Positions 7,631-15,243 of a DNA stretch of 16,817 nt are shown here, one piece after another. The DNA is from Anaerolineae bacterium. Its GTDB lineage: Bacteria > Chloroflexota > Anaerolineae > B4-G1 > SLSP01. The DNA is taken from NCBI GenBank assembly GCA_016928755.1, contig JAFGKB010000046.1, positions 1 to 16,817 of the forward strand, given 5' to 3'. Position 1 is the first letter of the stretch. Each line of letters opens with the position of its first letter. Below the pieces are notes generated by a model that ran no database searches, was not told where the DNA came from, and was given only the letters and a program-made list of their open reading frames with translations. The position numbers and the translations under genes were made by a program.

Positions 7631-7668
7631 AAAAGAAACCAGCCTGCGGTTGGAACCGGCAGGCTGGT
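7631..7668 (-). terminator. attenuator hairpin in the glnA leader
   Basis: On the minus strand ACCAGCCTGC (7668-7659) pairs perfectly with GCAGGCTGGT (7647-7638). The stem extends with GGT/ACC past one bulged C, and the run TTCTTTTT (7637-7630) follows. This is a strong intrinsic terminator. It lies 28 bases after the stop of the Gln-rich leader ORF and about 106 bases before the glnA ATG, so with the promoter at 7799-7826 it would cut off glnA transcription. It could also stop read-through from the PAP2 gene, which ends some 200 bases upstream. Confidence 0.85.
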
Positions 7669-7720
7669 GACTGGTTTATTGATAGCAAGCAGTTGCTACC
7701 CGGCTCCTTGTTGAAGCGGG
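7652..7720 (-). promoter_or_regulatory. candidate protector and antiterminator pairings
   Basis: Minus-strand segment 1, CCCGCTTC (7720-7713), starts two bases after the five Gln codons and can pair with segment 2, GGAGCCGGG (7707-7699), as 8 pairs with one bulged C and loop AACAA. Segment 2 (GGAGCCGG) can instead pair with CCGGTTCC (7659-7652), the apical part of the terminator, as 8 pairs including one G-U. The second pairing overlaps only one base of the long lower terminator stem, so how well it prevents termination needs folding. A further 6-base hairpin TAGCAA/TTGCTA (7698-7683) overlaps the leader stop codon. Confidence 0.45.
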
Positions 7721-7767
7721 CTTTGCTGCTGCTGTTGAAAAATGTTATTCAGACCTAAATAGCGCAT
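7696..7767 (-). CDS. glutamine-rich leader peptide of glnA
   Basis: A 23-codon ORF from ATG (7767-7765) to TAG (7698-7696). It reads MRYLGLNNIF, then five Gln, SPL, two Gln, GAG: seven Gln in 23 residues, codons CAA CAG CAG CAG CAA and CAA CAA. AAGGG lies 11 bases upstream of the ATG, the same distance as the glnA ribosome site. A promoter lies upstream, a terminator hairpin with a U-tract downstream, and the next gene is glutamine synthetase. By analogy with trp, his and leu leaders, scarcity of charged tRNA-Gln would stall the ribosome on the Gln run and favour read-through into glnA. The peptide itself is probably without function. The arrangement is seen in the sequence; the mechanism is inferred. 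Chance occurrence of such a Gln run exactly here seems unlikely. Confidence 0.72.
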   Translation of the reverse strand: MRYLGLNNIFQQQQQSPLQQGAG

Positions 7768-7798
7768 AATCTATATAACCCTTATTACAACTAGCCAT

Positions 7799-7826
7799 AT
7801 CGTAACATAAGATAGGCTGGTGTCAA
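7799..7826 (-). promoter_or_regulatory. distal glnA promoter (P1) driving the leader
   Basis: On the minus strand: perfect -35 TTGACA (7826-7821), 16-base spacer, -10 TACGAT (7804-7799), with TG one base upstream of the -10 (extended -10). Expected start is near 7792, giving a leader of roughly 25 bases before the Gln-rich ORF, enough for its AAGGG site at 7783-7779. Confidence 0.65.
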
Positions 7827-7845
7827 TCTGGCTGCATGCTAGAGA

Positions 7846-7880
7846 GAAACCCGACTTTTTCTTAAAAGCTTTTTCTTAAA
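7846..7880. repeat. 14-base tandem duplication and lone stem arm at PAP2 3' end
   Basis: CTTTTTCTTAAAAG at 7855-7868 is repeated as CTTTTTCTTAAATG at 7869-7882; the first 12 bases are identical. The second copy contains the PAP2 stop (TTA at 7876-7878). It overlaps GAAACCCGACTTTTT (7846-7860), which resembles one arm of the hairpin at 42-83, but I find no partner arm, so it looks like a decayed terminator element. Confidence 0.45.
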
Positions 7881-8772
7881 TGACAGATTTTTGCCCTGCC
7901 AGTCCTAGCTTCACAAATAGCCACGGCGCTATAACACTGAACCATAAGCCTATCAGGGTATAGCGTACAAAACGAAACACCATTACAGGTTCTAACCCTC
8001 CAAAAGCGGCTTTTAGGCCCAAGCGCAATACAAACATGCCTATACCCCCTATGACCATACGCAGGGCTTTCTTGCCTACCGTCCCTTGGGTGTCGAAGCG
8101 CACCCACCAACCCTCTAATACAAATCCCACGCCACTCCCCAATAACATAGCCGCGGCCGTCACACCAATTTCATCACCGGTGGGCAGGAGTAGTAATAAC
8201 AAAAAGGGTGTACTAATAGCCAGCCCTAATTGCCATTTCAACCCTTGCTCTTGGAGCCATTTCTCCACAACTGGGTCAAACCTTAAATAGAACCATAATA
8301 AGGTACCCGCAATGATATAGCCGCCTAGCAAGTCTGTGGGGAAGTGCAGGCCCAGGTACATACGAGATAAGGGTATCAGCACCATTAAAACACCCGCGAT
8401 TATCCATAGCCACAAACGCCGCAGTTGTGTGGCCAGATACCCCCAGATTATTACGGCGTTGATAGTATGCAGGCTCGGGAAAGCCTTCCCTGTAGTCTCA
8501 AAAATCATTTTCACACGAGTATCATATTGGAAGGGGCGTGGTTGGTCTGTAAGTACCTTGGCCCACCCGCCTATGTAATCGGCCACCAAGAATAAGACCC
8601 CTAGTCTGGCTCCTAGGGCACGGTCTATACACCAGTAGAACAAAGGGAGAAATACTAAGAGAAAAGTCTCTTCTCCTAAAAAAGTGATAGCCTTAAACGG
8701 GAAATCTAGGGTTGGGCTAAACTGTTGGAACCATAACACTATTTGAATTCCCCAATCGAGGATATTTTCCAT
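7876..8772 (-). CDS. PAP2-superfamily membrane phosphatase
   Basis: A 298-residue integral membrane protein with about eight hydrophobic segments. The three PAP2 acid-phosphatase motifs are intact: K-x6-RP at Lys72-Arg79-Pro80 (KVLTDQPRP), PSxH at 99-102 (PSLH), and SR-x5-H-x3-D with Arg137, His143 and Asp147 (SRMYLGLHFPTD). The two histidines act in a phosphohistidine mechanism, usually on lipid phosphates such as phosphatidate, undecaprenyl pyrophosphate or phosphosphingolipids at the outer face of the membrane. The C-terminal 130 residues add extra hydrophobic segments beyond the core. The frame can extend to TTG 8787, but AAGGAG is six bases before the ATG at 8770-8772, which I take as the start. 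Substrate is unknown. It is monocistronic in appearance, transcribed away from the macroglobulin operon. Confidence 0.9.
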   Translation of the reverse strand: MENILDWGIQIVLWFQQFSPTLDFPFKAITFLGEETFLLVFLPLFYWCIDRALGARLGVLFLVADYIGGWAKVLTDQPRPFQYDTRVKMIFETTGKAFPSLHTINAVIIWGYLATQLRRLWLWIIAGVLMVLIPLSRMYLGLHFPTDLLGGYIIAGTLLWFYLRFDPVVEKWLQEQGLKWQLGLAISTPFLLLLLLPTGDEIGVTAAAMLLGSGVGFVLEGWWVRFDTQGTVGKKALRMVIGGIGMFVLRLGLKAAFGGLEPVMVFRFVRYTLIGLWFSVIAPWLFVKLGLAGQKSVI

Positions 8773-8778
8773 TGGCTG

Positions 8779-8785
8779 CTCCTTC
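8779..8785 (-). promoter_or_regulatory. ribosome binding site that fixes the PAP2 gene start
   Basis: GAAGGAG on the minus strand, six bases before the ATG at 8772. It lies inside the longer TTG-initiated frame and so favours the shorter protein. Confidence 0.8.
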
Positions 8786-8886
8786 AAATTTAATGCGCGA
8801 TAGGGTCGCGTTTAGATATAGTCTTTGCGGCTTGCCGTGTTTTTGGGCCAGTGCATACCCTGGGTTTTGTTTCTACCTTTAGCCTC

Positions 8887-8919
8887 TTGCTTTCCAAGTA
8901 TACCTGACTTATACTATGG
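8887..8919 (+). promoter_or_regulatory. possible promoter with overlapping inverted repeat
   Basis: TTGCTT (8887-8892), 17 bases, TATACT (8910-8915) is a moderate plus-strand promoter for the macroglobulin operon and would leave a 5' leader of about 235 bases. The -10 lies in an inverted repeat: CCA-AGTATA (8894-8902) against TATACT-A-TGG (8910-8919), nine pairs with one bulge, so a regulator could bind here. Confidence 0.35.
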
Positions 8920-9012
8920 ATGGCTTTAGTGTAACCTTAATGTCTGAATTTGGCAACTGAATACTTACGGAAAAGTTGAAGTTAAGACTTTTGTAGTTTT
9001 GTTGACATAGAT

Positions 9013-9028
9013 TCTCAATATACTGAGA
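9013..9028. promoter_or_regulatory. near-palindrome upstream of the macroglobulin gene
   Basis: TCTCAATATACTGAGA: seven of eight symmetric positions pair. It follows a TTGACA at 9002-9007 and contains TATACT (9019-9024), but the spacing of 11 bases is too short for a normal promoter. It may be an operator; function unknown. Confidence 0.3.
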
Positions 9029-9145
9029 CTTCTTTTTTAGAGGTTTTGGTGCATAATATGGCTGGGTTTGGAACTTTTTACCCCTTTTAACCGTCTATTT
9101 ATTATAGTGCATTATATAAATTCCGAACTTAAAGAGACAGAGGTC

Positions 9146-9152
9146 TGGGAGG
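9146..9152 (+). promoter_or_regulatory. ribosome binding site that fixes the macroglobulin start
   Basis: TGGGAGG, five bases before GTG 9158-9160. It lies within the longer TTG-initiated frame and places the start exactly ahead of a lipoprotein signal peptide. Confidence 0.8.
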
Positions 9153-9157
9153 TTTTT

Positions 9158-12100
9158 GTGAAAAATAGTACGCGATATCTTAGTATGCTTAGTCTGTTAC
9201 TTGTTATTATATTGGGGTTGGTAGGGTGTTCGCAGCTTTCCAATCTTGATGTTTCTTTACCTGAGCCAGATATAGATGACCCTGTTTCTATTGCTGCCAC
9301 ACCGACATTTGAGGCTGTGACAACACCTACAACCCGTCCTCTGCCTGAAGGCCCCTATCCCCCGCTTATCCTGGGGTTCTCCCCGCAGAAAGGGGCCGAG
9401 GTAACCCCGGACTCGGTCGTTACTGTGCTCTTTGACCAGCCAATGGACCGTGACAGTGTCACTGCTGCATTCCAGGTTACGCCTGAAGTAGAAGGCGACT
9501 TGAGTTGGGAAGGCGACCAGACTCTACATTTCAGCCCCAAAGCCTTGGCTTCCAATACCCGCTACCGGGTTCTTCTTGAAGCCAGTGCTCAATCTAGTGC
9601 TGGATTACCTCTGTCACAAGAGCTTGCATTTGATTTTGTTACCCTTGGCCCTTTAGAGGTTACTTATAGCACTCCTGCTAATGAAGCTGTAGAGTTACGA
9701 GTAGATACCCCCATCTTAATTAGTTTCAATCGTCCGGTGGTTCCAATGGATTGTGTGGGGGCGGTAGCCGATAATGCCAGCGCGTGCATTTACCTACCGC
9801 TTACGGTCTCGCCCGGTGTTATTGGCCGGGGGACTTGGGTGAATACATCCTTATATCGCTTTGTCCCATTGGTGGGGTGGGATGCCGGGGTGACCTACCG
9901 GGTTGCGTTAGATACAGATTTCTCGGCGGTGGATGGCTCTCAACTAGCTGCTCCGATAACTTGGTCGTTTAGCACTGCTGTACCCGAGATTAAGCAAACG
10001 GTCCCCGAATCCAATGCGGTGGATGTCTTGCTGGATTCAGCTATTACTGTATCTTTCAATACCCCGATGGACCCGGAGTTAACCGGAGTTGCATTTGCCC
10101 TCACTGATGTTGCTGGGGCGACCGTTCCCGGTTCGATTACTTGGGAGGATAATGGGGCCACTTTGGTCTTTACGCCGACCCAACCCTTGACCCTCTCGAC
10201 TGTTTACAATGCGCGTGTCGGTAATCAGGCCCGTGCGCTTACCAGTGCACCGTTAGCTAATCCCCGCCAATGGAGCTTTACAACAATCCCTTATCCGGTC
10301 TTGTCCGGCATTTCTCCTGGGAACCGGTCGCGAGATGTCGCTATCTATACCCCGGTATATATCAATTTCATCGGTGTCTTTGATGAGGATGCTGGCGTAA
10401 ATTCCTTGCTGGATAAAATCGTTATAACGCCAGAACCAGAGGAGGAACCCTACGCTTATTGGGATGCTTTTTATAATCGTCTTACCTTAGTCTGGGAGAA
10501 ATTGCCCCAGACTGAATATTGCGTTCAGGTACTTCCGGGCATTGCGGATATTTATGGCCACCAGACACAGGAGGATGTGACAGCATGTTTTGAGACGGGT
10601 GACCTGGACCCGTTATTCACGCTTGCCTCTGCTATGGATTCCTTGACGTTAGATGCCGAGGAGCCGGCACGTCTCTATTTCATCAATCGTAATGTAAGCA
10701 ATGCCGATTTTACTTTATCCCAGCTTACCGAGAGTTCCTTTATCCAGATGTGGGATGCTACCGGTGTTGCTTTGCGTAATTGGACTGAGCGATACCGTGG
10801 GGATGCCAATGTCCCAGAATTGGTGCCTGTGGATTTGGCGGCACGCGGTGGGCCACTTGATACCGGTCTTTACCAGGTAGCCTGGGAGACAGATGAAAAT
10901 ATCTCGTGGCGTAGTGAAATCAACTTCGCCGTTGTGGGCCGTCACGTTATGCTTAAATTGGCAGATGATGAAGCCTTGGTTTGGGTTACAGACTTGAGAA
11001 GTACTGCACCTGTAACCCAGACTGAAGTCCGCTTGTTGGATACCGAGGGGATTTTAATCGCTGCCGGGACTACCAATGCGGAGGGCGTGGCGCGCATCCC
11101 TATCAGTCCCCGTGAAAATCTCTGGGATAATGTGGCGGCTGTCGTAGGTGCACCCGGTGAGCCGGACTTTGGAATTGCTTTGACCACCTGGCAACAGGGT
11201 GCTAACCCTTGGGTATTTGATATCAATGCGAACTATGGCGCGTTGGTTCCTTACCATATTTACCTGCATTCCGACCGGCCTATTTATCGTCCTGATCAAA
11301 CCATGCATTTCCGTGGCATTTTGCGCCAGGATGATGATGCCCAGTATGCATTGCCGAAAGGTGAATCTGTCCAAATCGTTGTCCGTGACTCATCATGGGA
11401 TGTTGTGTATTCCAACACCTTGCCCGTCTCGGATATGGGTATTTTTGACGGGAGCTACTTTATTGCGGGTGCTGCTTCAGTTGGCGAGTATATGCTTGAA
11501 GCTAACATCCCAGGTGTCCAACATACCTGGTCATTACCCTTCTCTGTAGCCGCCTATCGTAAACCGGAGTTCGAGGTCCGTGTAACCCCTGAGCACGAGT
11601 CGTTGCTGGATGGTGAGCGGCTGCGGGTTGCTGTTGCCGGTGCTTATTACTTTGGCGGGCCGGTTGCAAATGCTGAAGTGCAGTGGACCATCCGCGCCAA
11701 TCCGCTCTTCTTTGCTCCGGAGTCTGGTTGGTATTGGGGGGGGCAGGGAAATTGGTTTTATACTGAGGTGGTAGACGAGGGTGTGGCAACAACCGATGCA
11801 CAAGGTAACTTCATGCTAGAGTTACCTGCCGTACTCCATACCATAACTTCTGAAAATAAAGGACGTTTTGATGCTGATACACCCGCGTCTCAGCAGTGGA
11901 TTATCGAAGCCACTGTGACCGATGATAGCGGGTTCACCGTCACCGGGTCCGGTAATGTGGCCGTACACGCCTCCCGTTTCTATATGGGACTTAAACTAAG
12001 GCAATGGATCGCATCTCCTAAAGATAAGGTTGAAGTAATGGTCCACGCTTTAGATTGGGATGGTGTTCCGGTATCCGGTCAGGAACTGACGGTTATGTTG

Positions 12101-15100
12101 GCCGAGCGCGAATGGCATTCTATTCCGCCTACAGAGCCTTTTGAAGCTCCAACCTGGGTCTATACAGATACGGTTATTTCCGGTGTCCCGGTCACTACAG
12201 ACTCCCAGGGCGATGCTGTTGCCGTGGTCTCACCGGCTCATAGTGGTTCTTATATCATCCTTGCCGAGTCCACCGATGTGGATGGAAACCCGGTTGCGGC
12301 CGAGATTCCCTTATGGGTAACCGGGCCGGAAGCGGCTGCGTGGCGGATGCCGGATGGTACTATTCAGCCGGTGGCGGACGCTGATACTTATAATGTAGGA
12401 GACACAGCCCGTATTCTTGTCCCCACTCCTTTTAGCGGTACATTCCGTCTCTTGATGACTGTGGAGCGGGGTGGAATCCTTGAGACACGCCAATTTGTTT
12501 TTGATGAACTTAACCCGGTGCTTGAGTTGGAAATCCAAGAGACCTATGTTCCCAACGTCTATGTTTCATTTATCGCGTTGCAAGCCGCCTCAGATTCCCG
12601 ACCGGTGCCGGATATTCGTGTGGGAATGGTGAAGTTGGCCGTCAACCCAGAAGCGCAAGCCCTCACGGTGGAAATAACTCCCAATCATACCGGCGTCTAT
12701 ACTCCTGGCGAACCGGTGACACTGACCTTGCGCACCTTGGATGCCGCAGGGCAGGGTGTCGTCGCTGACATTGGACTTTCAGTTGTTGATAAAGCTGTGC
12801 TGGCCTTGCGTGAAGCTAACGCATACGCTATCTTGCAGAGCTTCTATGGGGAACGCCCACTGCGCGTGGTCACCGGTGACTCCCTGTTGATGCTCTTTAA
12901 TCGGGTTATTGCTGACTTGGATGAGCTTGAAGCGGCTATTGATCGTGTGGCGGCTGAGTTAGGGATGGGCGGCCTGGGTGGTGGCGGTGGAAATGGCATG
13001 GCCCAGGTGGAAGTCCGCCAGGAATTCCCTGACACTGCTTTTTGGGATGCCTATGTAGCTACCGATGATACCGGTGCGGCCCAGATTAGTTTCCCGTTGC
13101 CTGATTCTCTGACGACTTGGGTTGTGGATGCGCGCGCAGTTACTGCGGAGACGCAGGTGGGCCAGGCCACTGCGGAAATACTGGTGACCAAACCGCTTTT
13201 GGTGCGGCCTGTAACCCCCCGCTTCTTTGTCCAAGGGGACCGTGCCCAGGTTGGGGCCATTGTACATAATAACACCGGACAAGACCTTGAGGTGACCGTT
13301 GTGCTCACGGCTGATGGCGCAACCGTTGACGGTGCCGGTGGCCAGGTACTGCCGGTTCCCAATGGGGGGAAGGCGCGTGTTGTCTGGACCATTCTATTGA
13401 CGGAAAATGTCTCTGGAACCGTGCTTACCTTTGCTGCCTCCGGTGGTGAGTACCGGGATGTAGTGCGTCCTACGGTGGGCACTGCTGATGATCAGGGTGC
13501 ACTTCCCGTGTATGCCTATGTCTCGCCGGATGTTGTCCGGACGGTGGGGGTTATGGATGAAGCCGGTAGCCGTTTAGAGGCCGTCGTGGTGCCGGAAGAT
13601 GCTGGCGAGGGCAGTAATATCCAGGTACAGCTTAATGGTTCCCTGGCCTCGGCATTGCCGACCAGTTTATGGTATCTTGAGCATCGTGAGTTAGCCTCAA
13701 CCGAGGCTCTGGTTAGCCGTTTCTTGCCCAGTATCTACACCTACCGCGTTATGCAAGAGTTGGATACAGGAACCCCTGAGTTGGAGCAGCAGACCCGCGA
13801 GGTTGTCGTGGATGCCCTTGACCGTCTCTATGCCCGCCAGAATATGGATGGTGGCTGGGGATGGTGGCAAAGTGACAGTCATATGTATATGACGGCCTAT
13901 ACCGTCCTGGGATTGGTCGAAGCTCAACGTGCCGGATTCGTGGTCCCGGAGAATAACTTGCAGCGTGCCCTCGTCTATCTTAGTGATACATTGGCCGGCA
14001 GCTTGGATACAAATGAACGGGCCGCTTCACAAACATTTGTACTCTATGTTTTGGCTGAAGCCGGCTATCCTTGGCCTCCCAAAGTAGAAACTACTCTCTA
14101 TTATGCCCGTGATGAGATGACGGTTTTAGGTCGGGCTTACCTGGCCTTGGCCTTTGGCCGCGTCAATCCAGAAAACCCACAGCTTGTTACATTACTCGAA
14201 GAGCTGAATGCGGATGCCGAAATCTCCGCCAGTGGTGCCCATTGGGAAAATAATGATAGTCGTTATCTGGGTACTGATGTCCTGGCTACCGCGGCCGTGG
14301 TGGATCTTATGGCACGTTTTGATACCGCAAACCCGTTGGTTCCCCAGGCTGTGCGGTGGCTCATGGTGGCCCGTGATGGTTGGCAGTGGCCCACCGGTTA
14401 TGACACCGCGTGGTCAATTATGGCCTTTGCCGATTATCTGGCATTGACCGGTGACCTGGATGCTGAGTATGATTGGTCTGTGGAGTTTAATGGTGGGCCG
14501 GTGTTAGCGGGGGGTGTAGATAGCACAACATTGGAAGAGTCTGTATCTTTATCTATCCCCCTCATTGATATGTTGGTTGACCAGCCTAATGCGCTGGTCA
14601 TTTCCAGGGAGACTGGGCCGGGAAGCCTCTACTACGCCGTTGATTGGTCGTTGCTGCAACCGGTGGAGTCTTTAGAACCTGATAGCCGGGGTTTTACGGT
14701 TCAGCGGGAGTACTGCGCTTTACAGGATGAGAAGGCCGAATCTCTGTCTGTTAGACTTGGTGGTGCGGATACTATGGCCGAGAGACCTCCTTGTGAGTCT
14801 GTATTCCAGGCCCATATGGGTGACCTGGTCGAAGTGCGCTTGACCCTGATTGCGCCGCGTACTCGCTACTTTGTCACTCTGGAAGATTTCTACCCTGCCG
14901 GTATGGAACCTGTACAGCCGGAACTAGATACCGAGTCCCGATACTTGCCCAAACCAGAACTAGCGGTTGATGTCGAGGCTGGTGAGGATAATTCTCTCTG
15001 GCTTTGGAATCCATTTGACCATTATGAACTTCGTGATGAGCGTGCTGTTTTCTTTGCCACCGAGCTTCCGCCCGGTACTTACCAGGTGAGCTATGTGGTG

Positions 15101-15211
15101 CGGGCGGCTGTCCCAGGTGAATATAAGGTATTACCGGCTCTGGCCAGTGAGACCTATTTCCCTGAAGTATGGGGACGCACAGTCGGTGCATTATTTACCG
15201 TTCTGCCGTAA
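9158..15211 (+). CDS. alpha-2-macroglobulin-like lipoprotein lacking the thioester
   Basis: A 2017-residue bacterial A2M relative. From the GTG at 9158, a basic N-terminus and hydrophobic stretch lead to a lipobox LVGC with Cys24, so it is a lipid-anchored, exported protein. A Thr/Pro linker (about 45-66) precedes about four Ig-like repeats of the SbsA/Big_5 type (about 67-160, 160-273, 274-376, 377-478). Macroglobulin domains follow, with DRPIYRP at 706-712. A glycine-rich stretch at 1269-1280 lies in the bait-like position just before RQEFPDTAFW, which opens the conserved A2M domain. The thioester domain is recognisable (VSRFLP, then GGWGWW) but the Cys-x-Glu-Gln is Ser1514-Thr-Glu-Ala1517, so no thioester can form. 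The family traps or inhibits proteases; here trapping would have to be thioester-independent, as in E. coli YfaS. It heads an operon with an AAA+ ATPase; pbpC, the frequent partner of thioester-bearing A2Ms, is absent. Confidence 0.9.
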   Translation: MKNSTRYLSMLSLLLVIILGLVGCSQLSNLDVSLPEPDIDDPVSIAATPTFEAVTTPTTRPLPEGPYPPLILGFSPQKGAEVTPDSVVTVLFDQPMDRDSVTAAFQVTPEVEGDLSWEGDQTLHFSPKALASNTRYRVLLEASAQSSAGLPLSQELAFDFVTLGPLEVTYSTPANEAVELRVDTPILISFNRPVVPMDCVGAVADNASACIYLPLTVSPGVIGRGTWVNTSLYRFVPLVGWDAGVTYRVALDTDFSAVDGSQLAAPITWSFSTAVPEIKQTVPESNAVDVLLDSAITVSFNTPMDPELTGVAFALTDVAGATVPGSITWEDNGATLVFTPTQPLTLSTVYNARVGNQARALTSAPLANPRQWSFTTIPYPVLSGISPGNRSRDVAIYTPVYINFIGVFDEDAGVNSLLDKIVITPEPEEEPYAYWDAFYNRLTLVWEKLPQTEYCVQVLPGIADIYGHQTQEDVTACFETGDLDPLFTLASAMDSLTLDAEEPARLYFINRNVSNADFTLSQLTESSFIQMWDATGVALRNWTERYRGDANVPELVPVDLAARGGPLDTGLYQVAWETDENISWRSEINFAVVGRHVMLKLADDEALVWVTDLRSTAPVTQTEVRLLDTEGILIAAGTTNAEGVARIPISPRENLWDNVAAVVGAPGEPDFGIALTTWQQGANPWVFDINANYGALVPYHIYLHSDRPIYRPDQTMHFRGILRQDDDAQYALPKGESVQIVVRDSSWDVVYSNTLPVSDMGIFDGSYFIAGAASVGEYMLEANIPGVQHTWSLPFSVAAYRKPEFEVRVTPEHESLLDGERLRVAVAGAYYFGGPVANAEVQWTIRANPLFFAPESGWYWGGQGNWFYTEVVDEGVATTDAQGNFMLELPAVLHTITSENKGRFDADTPASQQWIIEATVTDDSGFTVTGSGNVAVHASRFYMGLKLRQWIASPKDKVEVMVHALDWDGVPVSGQELTVMLAEREWHSIPPTEPFEAPTWVYTDTVISGVPVTTDSQGDAVAVVSPAHSGSYIILAESTDVDGNPVAAEIPLWVTGPEAAAWRMPDGTIQPVADADTYNVGDTARILVPTPFSGTFRLLMTVERGGILETRQFVFDELNPVLELEIQETYVPNVYVSFIALQAASDSRPVPDIRVGMVKLAVNPEAQALTVEITPNHTGVYTPGEPVTLTLRTLDAAGQGVVADIGLSVVDKAVLALREANAYAILQSFYGERPLRVVTGDSLLMLFNRVIADLDELEAAIDRVAAELGMGGLGGGGGNGMAQVEVRQEFPDTAFWDAYVATDDTGAAQISFPLPDSLTTWVVDARAVTAETQVGQATAEILVTKPLLVRPVTPRFFVQGDRAQVGAIVHNNTGQDLEVTVVLTADGATVDGAGGQVLPVPNGGKARVVWTILLTENVSGTVLTFAASGGEYRDVVRPTVGTADDQGALPVYAYVSPDVVRTVGVMDEAGSRLEAVVVPEDAGEGSNIQVQLNGSLASALPTSLWYLEHRELASTEALVSRFLPSIYTYRVMQELDTGTPELEQQTREVVVDALDRLYARQNMDGGWGWWQSDSHMYMTAYTVLGLVEAQRAGFVVPENNLQRALVYLSDTLAGSLDTNERAASQTFVLYVLAEAGYPWPPKVETTLYYARDEMTVLGRAYLALAFGRVNPENPQLVTLLEELNADAEISASGAHWENNDSRYLGTDVLATAAVVDLMARFDTANPLVPQAVRWLMVARDGWQWPTGYDTAWSIMAFADYLALTGDLDAEYDWSVEFNGGPVLAGGVDSTTLEESVSLSIPLIDMLVDQPNALVISRETGPGSLYYAVDWSLLQPVESLEPDSRGFTVQREYCALQDEKAESLSVRLGGADTMAERPPCESVFQAHMGDLVEVRLTLIAPRTRYFVTLEDFYPAGMEPVQPELDTESRYLPKPELAVDVEAGEDNSLWLWNPFDHYELRDERAVFFATELPPGTYQVSYVVRAAVPGEYKVLPALASETYFPEVWGRTVGALFTVLP

Positions 15212-15243
15212 TCGCGGCGTAAGATAAATGGAGGTGAAGAAGA

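Larger units (their letters stand above)
8788..9157. other. divergent intergenic region
   Basis: About 370 bases between the minus-strand PAP2 gene and the plus-strand macroglobulin gene. It holds a small hairpin CGCGA/TCGCG (8797-8811), an inverted repeat around 8894-8919 and a near-palindrome at 9013-9028, listed separately. A TTGACA at 9002-9007 lacks a -10 at proper distance. The longer frame of the macroglobulin reads into this region from a TTG at 9068 but lacks a signal peptide at that end. I see no RNA gene or small ORF with a ribosome site. Confidence 0.5.

Noticed and set aside
7631..7668. The hairpin read merely as the PAP2 terminator
   Set aside because: It lies about 200 bases after the PAP2 stop, with a promoter and the Gln-rich ORF in between; an ordinary terminator would be nearer. 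It may still also stop PAP2 read-through.
9002..9030. TTGACA at 9002-9007 as the operon promoter
   Set aside because: At 16-18 bases there is no usable -10 (TGAGAC, GAGACT, AGACTT); the TATACT present is only 11 bases away.
9068..9157. Longer start (TTG at 9068) for the macroglobulin gene, adding 30 residues
   Set aside because: The added residues would bury the lipoprotein signal peptide, and TGGGAGG lies five bases before the GTG at 9158, giving a proper lipobox at Cys24.
13051..13482. A 143-codon minus-strand ORF inside the macroglobulin gene
   Set aside because: Low-complexity Thr/Ser/Pro-rich shadow of the GC-rich plus-strand frame; the plus frame carries conserved A2M motifs.
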